From NCBI GenBank assembly GCA_029532625.1, contig JARFXM010000001.1:682001-746000 (forward strand): a DNA stretch of 64,000 bases, given 5' to 3'. This document shows positions 57,390 to 64,000 of the stretch, piece by piece. The DNA comes from Lomentospora prolificans. Taxonomy: Eukaryota > Ascomycota > Sordariomycetes > Microascales > Microascaceae. The first letter of the stretch is position 1; the number at the start of each line of letters is the position of its first letter. The position numbers and the translations under genes were made by a program. The notes beneath the pieces were generated by a model. The model did no database searches. It had not been told where the DNA came from and was given only the letters and a program-made list of their open reading frames with translations.

Positions 57390-58337
57390 CTCTGCATGGG
57401 CGAGGAACTCGGTACCCTGTTGGCCACACTGCCAGAGGAAGAACTCAGCCAGAGCGTTCAACATTTTGTCGTCCTCGACCCGGGTAGCGATGACCTTTTG
57501 TTCCTCCTTTTAGTGCTCGAAGTCGCTGGATCACTCAATATTGGCGTACATGTCCCACATCGCCAATCACTTTCGTCTCTGTCGAGGAGTTTCTGGACAG
57601 CTTCCAGTTTGCCTTTCGTTTGTTTGTCATCGTCATCCATTTTCGCCTGTTTCTGGGGATTCTGCACATCTCTCGGCAAAACTTGCACTCGCTCGGCCAG
57701 GAATTCGTCGCGGGAGAACTCCCAGAAAGCGATGTCACGGATATACATGGTTTGCATCAACTTAGTCATAAACTCGGGGTCTATTCCGGTTGTTTCTTGC
57801 TTTTCGGCAAGCGAAAGATGTCTCTGAGGGGTTTTCGGATCCTGTTGGAGCTAGATTAACAGCAGCCCATTCAGAGGAATATCTTGATACGTAGAGGTAG
57901 CGCTCAGCAAACGATACAACGGAACCAAAAGAGTCATTACGCCTTACAGTATACTGGAATTACAACAGCACCTCCTCATATTCCTTACGTAGCGACGATG
58001 GCCTGCTCCTCTCGTTCGTTTGATACTGATCATGCCTACAGCCGAGCCCAGCCATGTAAGAGCTCCAAGCACCGAATTCTTTAGTCAAAGCCATACGTAG
58101 AGCTTCGGTAGTCACATCGGCCGCTTTGTCCTACTCGCTCTTGGCCAGGACAACGAGAGCGATGACGCGGCTCGAAGGGCCGATTCTATTTGTAGAATCG
58201 CTAGGCCTCCAACAGTTGGCTTCTTCTTCGTGTGATGAGCGTGCGGCAATCCTTTGACTCGCGGTCGGCGTGACCTCTACCGTGACCTTATTAGGCTTTG
58301 CTATGGTCGCGGTGGAGTTCGAAGGACATTTCTTCAT
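57390..58337 (-). pseudogene. unidentified multi-fragment relic
   Basis: The minus strand holds protein-like pieces in several frames. From 58337: KPNKVTVEVTPTASQRIAAR through RVIALVVLAKSE, then a stop and DKAADVTTEALRMALTKEFG in the same frame. From about 57790: IDPEFMTKLMQTMYIRDIAF through KLEAVQKLLDRDESDWRCG, then a frame change to DMYANIE and stops, then VEDDKMLNALAEFFL. Charged, helical composition and continuity across the breaks suggest one decayed gene. No family recognised. Confidence 0.4.
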
Positions 58338-58340
58338 AAA

Positions 58341-60149
58341 AGGGTAGTTTCAATATATGATAATATGAGGTGGGATGTGGAGGGTAGACCAATTTCGGGG
58401 TATTCTGGGTTTTATCACATCCTAATCTGTTCTTTTAAAGGGCACAAAGAGCCTCTTATTATACACCGCGTTACCCTTCCACCGGATCATGTTAACGGGA
58501 CTGGCAGATCTGGTGAGCATCTAGAGGCAGGACTCGTAAGCTTCCCAAAAGTCGTCGGTCCATGGTCTTGGAACATCTATGAGAGATATCAAGTTAGACG
58601 TTTCTCGGGAGATCTACTGATGCTTAGGAGTCGCCGTGTTCGCCAAAACGAGGCTTTCCTGGCATGTTTCAACCATGGCGGTGACATCCATAAAACATCA
58701 GGCACTGCCTGCCACTCCCTATTTGGTGATTGATAAGATATGCAATGATGGTCAGGGAGGTTCATCTTATCTGAAATGGACCAGTATCATATTCTATCCA
58801 CTAAATAGGCTACTCTCCACTTCTCAAATTTCCGGGATGTGGGGCTGGTGATGCCTTGAAGATTGCACACACCGGCCCTATCTCCGCATCGATATCGCGT
58901 TGAAAATTGAAGTACACAAAAGCCATTACAAATCACACTAACGAACAAGACACGTTCAAAAACCCTGAGATTTCAGAGGTTTCCATCCTATTGTCTCGTG
59001 ATTAAATCTCACTTTTCCTGGCTCAACTTCCTGGGCTGCTAGAGCAGAAACAATGTTTCTTGTCCGCGGCGCCGCCGAGGATGATGAGACTCGAGGCAAG
59101 GAGCTTGGAGAGGAGCATCGTGGATTGATAGACTGATGACGATAGAGTTAAAGGACAGCAGATTTAGGCTCGACTTTAAACAATATGTTGCAATATGCTG
59201 TAGCGAGTAGGTAAGATGGTGAAGACTGGTTTGGGCAACAACTCTCAGACTTATGACCTCTGGCTCTTACTTACGGGTTTTATCGCCCTTAAACTCTTCC
59301 TTTCGTTTTCCTCGACGTAGAGACTTCGCGATGATAGAACCATTCGCGCATCTTACACCAACTGACCGCGAATGAATGGAGTCAGTGTTGCCCGGGCCAC
59401 GCCAACCAATTAGATGGCTGGTATTTTGCGGACCTTCCTTGGGGTATTCGGTCCGGTCGGATTCATCGGCACAATGCAGCACGCGAACAGCTGCCAAAAC
59501 CGATAGGTGCCGAAACCGAGCGGAGACTAATTAGTAAACTAGCATTCATCCGAGTTGACCCACCTCAATGACACGCTGACGCCGGGTATCGCGATGCGAA
59601 CGAGGATACGTTAGAGGGCTCGGTGTCCTACGCCAACCTCCAGCCTTGTGCTGGTGGCGCATTGCCTGTAAGATTTATCCTGGCCGCTTGCTGCCTCAGA
59701 CTATTCGACCAAGGCCATCTGTAGCGAAACTGATCCTCCAGGTCAACCACCCAAGTCGAACCACCGGCCACACGACGGCGAAGCTGGTCAGATGCTAGGC
59801 TCGCCCTGATTCGAAGGCAAGGACGTTGCCTGCCCTTTCACTTTGACAGGCTTACTCATCTACAATACCTAATGTGCGACATTGCCAGGCCACGCTTGAG
59901 GATTCACCTCGGAACCGAGGGAACATACGGCGAAGTAAGGTGGGATGTGGATGGCCGTAGCAAAATAAATGGAAGATAAAGGCAATGAACTAGAAGTTCT
60001 CAACGAGTTGTCTAAATCACTAGTAGGCTCTTTGGTTGTATTATCTGACAGCCAGTCTACAACAACCTTGAGAGCAAGGTGCCCCTATGTTTCACCTTCC
60101 ATACAGCACCTCTCAGTATCTGGTCAAAAGGAAATAATCAAGCCCCGGT
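58341..60149. other. stretch with one unassigned ORF
   Basis: A plus ORF at 58254-58733 has a protein-like part (PLIIHRVTLPPDHVNGTG, then GPWSWNIYERYQVRRF), but no family, start or splice evidence. It partly overlaps the minus-strand relic. The rest, 58740-60149, holds nothing I can support. Confidence 0.35.
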
Positions 60150-62312
60150 TCACACTACTTCAAATGTCTGCTCCGTCCACCCGTATACCCTCTTCAAGCG
60201 CCGCGCAAAAATAGGCAGCAAATAACCTTCGATACGAGACTGGTGGGGCCTATGAATTGTGAGAGACCTCTTAAACCCCAACGACTCTGGAGGATTGAAA
60301 GTATAAACTGAGCCGAATTTTGGAAACACAGAAAACCCTAGCTCCACCATGGCCGATTCGAATGCCGTCCAGTTCACAGAACCCCGCGATTTGGACCTTT
60401 CGAAGAGAGTCATAAACACGTCCGCCGTAGACGAGCTGACTTTGACCCTTTGTGATGGCCGGGACTCCGTCGAGTCCTTGATGACTGGAGCAGTTTCGGG
60501 CTGAGGTGCGATCTCATAGACTGAAGAATGTGGGGGACGCGTCTTGACCTTTTCTTTCTGTCTTCGTTGCTCAGCAATAATCTCTTGTGCTTCAACACCG
60601 GAGGTAGGAGCGGACGTGGCTACAGGCTTATCAATCTGCTCCAACTTGGCTTTCGACTGTTCGTATCGGCTCTGAAGTTCTGCCACGCAGTCCTGAACTA
60701 GGTCGTAGTACAAGAAACCCATCTTGGTACCGGCTCTCTCAGTAACAAATTCGTCCAGAGCCTTCATGGCGCCGTCAGTCATTCCTGGTTCCAACAAGTT
60801 ATTAATAGGAACGGCAAAATCCCGGAGGTCGATTTCGGTCTTGAGGCTATTCAACTCCTCCTCCAGCTTCTGGTATCGGGCAATGAACTGTTGGCCTCTC
60901 TTGCGAGAAAGAGAAGGGATCGAGATTGCCGACGACAAGTCTTGAATGAACGAGATGATGATCATGAGATCGTATAGTGGCTCTGACTCTCTCTCCGTTA
61001 ATTTCTCCCGCTCTTCGGGTTCAGCTAGATGGAGCTCCCCAAGCTTCTTGGCCCACTCAATAGCCTTTGCGGCGGTTGTCTCGGGTTGGCAAAGTCGTAG
61101 GATGTAGTGTAACTGGGGATCAGACCTGGTAAACTCCTGCGGGTTTACCTTCATGGAAACCCTAGCGTTGCCAGACTTATCGACGACGCTGGACACACGT
61201 TTGAAATACTTTGCTCCAGAAGCCGTGTGAACTTGCCGCTTGAAGACGGCTTGGGCTCGGTCGTATTCCAAGTAGCATACATTGGCTATTTCTTGCAGCA
61301 ATATAACCCGGTAAACCTTATCCTTGTTGTGCTTCTCGAGAAGATCGAGGAGGCTGGTAAGGTAGTCCCAGATGGCCACTGCTTGGACAGTACTCTTGAC
61401 AGCTTCAAGCACAGCAGCGCTAATATACTTGTCGCCATGGACGGGTAGGCGGCGACCTTTCTCATCAGCAATGAGCTCCGGGCGGCTATAAAACCAAAGA
61501 TTGGTGGCATGGGCAAGCACAACCGGCTCATGTGTGAGGAGGCTCAAATACTCTTCGAGTGATTCCTTCTGGTCTCGGGCGGCCGTGACGAGCTGGCGAA
61601 GGGAGAGCTTCGCGGGTGCATCGCTAATAGTCAAGCGTGACATTGCAGTAGCTGCAGCCTTCGCCGGTTTCTTCTTCATTTCGCTTTTGTCCTTCGTTTT
61701 CGAGCCCTCCTCCAAAACGTCGTCAACCATTACGTTGAGGAGCTGAAGCATGGTCGTCTGTCGGTGAAGAATAAATTCGCCCATAGCTTTAGGCACGCAA
61801 AAACCGGCATTGACGGCGGCCTTCATGCTAGTCAGAAAGGTCTTGAGATGATCAGGCCTCACCTCGAAAGACTGTCCGTAGCTATTTTCATCCATGAATA
61901 AGCTGTAGCAATTGGCCCACTCATCTTCATTAACGTGGCGGAGGCCTCGCATATGCATCATTTTATGGATGACATTCTTGTCCCCCATCATGCCGCCATC
62001 TGGGCCCTTGCAATACTGGTCGAATACGGTCTCTGTGGCACGGTGATGGAGGAGCTCTAGGAAGTAATCGGGCTCCCCACAGACATCGCGAACGTTCCAT
62101 TCGGGAATGATTTTGTAGATGTCGCCGAGAGATCGGTCAAGGGGATGCTCTAGCACTACGCCTTCCACAGCGCCAGCTCTCATGCATGCCTCGCGCTGTT
62201 TCTTGTCAAATGAACGCCAGGCCGTAATTACCGTTGTCTTGTGCCTCTTGTATTTGTGGGCCAGATCGCTTTGCAGCTCCTTGGTTATGTTGTGTGCTGG
62301 TAGCATATTCAT
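60150..62312 (-). CDS. Ipa-type fungal protein with possible HicA-like C-terminal domain
   Basis: A 720-aa intronless ORF. It matches in outline the fungal proteins annotated 'Ipa protein': an N-terminal helical region with DKKQREACMRAGAVEGVVL, a His/Met-rich conserved block (HKMMHMRGLRHVNEDEWANC at ~114-133), and a long helical middle (~200-560) with coiled-coil character. A charged linker follows (~565-635). The C-terminal ~80 residues (FESAMVELGFSVFPKFGSVY, then SLTIHRPHQSR and RRLKRVYGW) follow the strand-helix pattern and GS-hydrophobic/HRPH spacing of the HicA/YcfA RNA-binding fold. The HicA catalytic His after GS is Val here, so nuclease activity is doubtful. Family name and fold are by recollection. 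The function is unknown. Confidence 0.8.
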   Translation of the reverse strand: MNMLPAHNITKELQSDLAHKYKRHKTTVITAWRSFDKKQREACMRAGAVEGVVLEHPLDRSLGDIYKIIPEWNVRDVCGEPDYFLELLHHRATETVFDQYCKGPDGGMMGDKNVIHKMMHMRGLRHVNEDEWANCYSLFMDENSYGQSFEVRPDHLKTFLTSMKAAVNAGFCVPKAMGEFILHRQTTMLQLLNVMVDDVLEEGSKTKDKSEMKKKPAKAAATAMSRLTISDAPAKLSLRQLVTAARDQKESLEEYLSLLTHEPVVLAHATNLWFYSRPELIADEKGRRLPVHGDKYISAAVLEAVKSTVQAVAIWDYLTSLLDLLEKHNKDKVYRVILLQEIANVCYLEYDRAQAVFKRQVHTASGAKYFKRVSSVVDKSGNARVSMKVNPQEFTRSDPQLHYILRLCQPETTAAKAIEWAKKLGELHLAEPEEREKLTERESEPLYDLMIIISFIQDLSSAISIPSLSRKRGQQFIARYQKLEEELNSLKTEIDLRDFAVPINNLLEPGMTDGAMKALDEFVTERAGTKMGFLYYDLVQDCVAELQSRYEQSKAKLEQIDKPVATSAPTSGVEAQEIIAEQRRQKEKVKTRPPHSSVYEIAPQPETAPVIKDSTESRPSQRVKVSSSTADVFMTLFERSKSRGSVNWTAFESAMVELGFSVFPKFGSVYTFNPPESLGFKRSLTIHRPHQSRIEGYLLPIFARRLKRVYGWTEQTFEVV

Positions 62313-63526
62313 GGTGATCAGACTTGGGTTCTGAAGACAGAGAAAAAATGTTGGGGTTTTAGACTGATGATAGCTAATTATACCAAGGTTGGTGCATGGT
62401 ATGGGATCCGGCTTGATCTTATGAAGTGGTGGACCAGCAAGCTCATCGAGCCAAATACCAACAAAAACCCAACTTGCGTCGAACTCAGGCCGAGACGCTG
62501 TCGCACAACGCGTGGAGGGACACTTCCTACTCGTGGAAGCCCCTCATCAAATTGTGATGTTCCACACATGGCCGACCATCCATGCTTTTTGTGCTTAGTT
62601 TCTCGTAACAACTTGAATATAATTCAAAATGGACGCGTCTGACGGAACAAGCATGAGATTACGCTCTTGCCGCACAGGGCAGATGACCCACAAAGCAAAA
62701 CAACAGGAGGGGGAACTCTAGAAGTTTGAGTTCAGAACAGACTAATGGTATCCGCCATGGAACATATGACTATCTCGGGAAATACAGATTTCAGAAACGA
62801 GAGTAAAGCAGACAAGGGGGGTATGAAGACAAACGATCGTACGAGCCACCATATCTCAGCCGCGCATGTTGACAGTGGTCTCCGGCTTTTCGACGCGGTG
62901 GTTGGATATGCCAGGCACTTCATTCTGCCCGGCCACTCACACGATGAACAATGGAAATATTACTGGCAGACGGATGCAAATCCTCGGCCTGAAGAGAAAT
63001 GGTAGACACCTTTCTCCCCTCGCCCCAGGTGCGTCTATATTCACGAATTTATGCAAAGATACAATTTGTTCATTTAAAACATATGTCTCGGAGACCGCAC
63101 TCCTTGCACCAACCTCAGCCTTAAAAACCCGCTTCTGGTCTCTCTCAAAGCCTTTTTTGGGGGGGCCTTGCCTTCAAAGGAGGCTTCCATGCTGATGGCC
63201 GATGTCATGGGATGGTCTGATAATTATGCCAAGGCCCGCAATGTGTTAGGACGGAAATGGATAGAGAGCAGTTCTCGCCTCCTCTAATTCCATCGTCAAT
63301 GGCGCTTCTGGTTCCATCTGCTTTATTCCCTGTATCCTAGGTTATACTTGGTGATCTGGTTTCGCCAGCCAAGCACCATCATATACGGGAGGATGGCGTG
63401 GCTTAGTAAGACAGCCCAAGTCTTTAGAACCGGCATGCGGGGAAGCCTCCTGCGGCTCCCTTCAAAGTTGAAAGAAGCCAGCGTCCTAGTCTAGCCTGGC
63501 TGGTGGGTCACTTTTAATCCGCGACT
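62313..63526. other. intergenic, no gene supported
   Basis: 5' flanks of the Ipa gene (minus) and of the HET-like gene (plus). A plus ORF at 62745-63005 (SGLRLFDAVVGYARHFILPG) is unassigned and may be a fragment. Confidence 0.45.
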
Positions 63527-63997
63527 ATGGCACCCGAAGCTATCTGTGATATCTGTAAGCACATTTATTTTGATGATTCTGTTTTTCGGGAGCCATGTAT
63601 CTCGACACATGGCGCGAGAAAAACCTTGAAATTTGGAAGGAACCGGGAAACCTACCCGGTCCCGTCCGCCATAAACGACTCCCTCCCGGACCTACCTGCC
63701 TTTTCGCGCTCAGCGCAAGGGGGTTGCGAGCTTTGCGCTTACGTTCGAACTGCCATTCTTAACGCGGGGATCAGTCATTGTGGAGACATTGAATGCAGAC
63801 CCTCCTTCGTTTGGGGCAAACTTAACCTATCCGATGACGAGCCTGAGGGGCTACTGGCGCTGGTCATTAAGATCTATGCCCAGACCGAGGGTAAATGGCT
63901 GTCTAGGTTGGGATGTCTAAAGTTTTCCACTTACCGTTCCGAAAGTATGAACCCTATCTTGCCTACTCTAAACCATGGCCGGGAGATGAGATTCTAA
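63527..63997 (+). CDS. N-terminal part of a HET-like protein, reaches window edge
   Basis: The frame is open from ATG 63527 (156 codons) to a TAA three bases from the window end. Residues 1-80 show the usual lead-in of fungal HET proteins: CDICKHI near the start, then SRSAQGGCELCAYVRTAILN, the paired-Cys block that precedes the HET domain. The HET domain itself is not within the window. The terminal TAA may be real, or may lie in an intron, since a GTATGA near 63945 could be a donor. Completeness therefore cannot be judged. HET proteins control heterokaryon incompatibility. Confidence 0.6.
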   Translation: MAPEAICDICKHIYFDDSVFREPCISTHGARKTLKFGRNRETYPVPSAINDSLPDLPAFSRSAQGGCELCAYVRTAILNAGISHCGDIECRPSFVWGKLNLSDDEPEGLLALVIKIYAQTEGKWLSRLGCLKFSTYRSESMNPILPTLNHGREMRF

Positions 63998-64000
63998 GAA

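Overview
The window looks like chromosomal DNA of a filamentous ascomycete (Pezizomycotina, probably a Sordariomycete; no species claim). Supporting signs: short 50-90 nt introns with GTAAGT/GTATGT donors and CTAAC/CTGAC branch sites, fungal-only families (DUF8021, NIS1-like effector, Ipa protein, FRE-type ferric reductase, HET-domain and NACHT/TPR remnants), CBM18 chitin-binding proteins, and one transposon degraded in the manner of repeat-induced point mutation (RIP).

Layout, left part (1-27 kb). A SET-domain protein cut by the window edge is followed by a secreted DUF8021 protein, a tRNA-Arg(ACG), and a four-exon methyltransferase-like gene (minus) whose SAM-binding motif is eroded. A gene-poor stretch holds two broken genes (a membrane protein and an alpha/beta-hydrolase fragment). 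Next come a very large acidic coiled-coil/disordered protein (8206-13991, with a probable last exon that single-ORF reading misses), a 74-aa LEA-like protein, a ferric reductase, an alpha-glucoside/maltose-type MFS sugar permease, a four-TM membrane protein (minus, three exons), and a NIS1-like effector (minus).

Middle (27.4-33.4 kb). A 5.15-kb non-LTR retrotransposon (LINE, minus orientation) is bracketed by a perfect 14-bp direct repeat read as its target-site duplication. It is saturated with stops and nearly free of CpA/TpG, and I saw no CpG over about 4.9 kb, yet endonuclease, reverse transcriptase and CCHC-knuckle traces are readable. Just beyond lies a 51-bp (17-codon) minisatellite.

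Right part (34-64 kb). Intact genes are an F-box protein (minus), a 133-aa secreted protein (minus), a bacterial-type CoA-disulfide reductase/rhodanese fusion (minus, intronless), a secreted protein with three CBM18 domains, a PHO-4/Pho89-like phosphate symporter, a 720-aa Ipa-type protein (minus), and the start of a HET-like protein at the right edge. Between them is a graveyard: a membrane-protein relic meeting a TPR (NLR-type) relic head to head near 37.43 kb, a HET-domain relic at 44.5-45.5 kb, and an unidentified relic at 57.4-58.3 kb.

Read together, the window mixes housekeeping and nutrient-uptake genes (iron, phosphate, sugar) with secreted, effector-like genes and decaying self/non-self recognition genes around a RIP-silenced element. 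No biosynthetic cluster, CRISPR array or rRNA is seen. All identifications are from reading motifs by eye; no database search was run.
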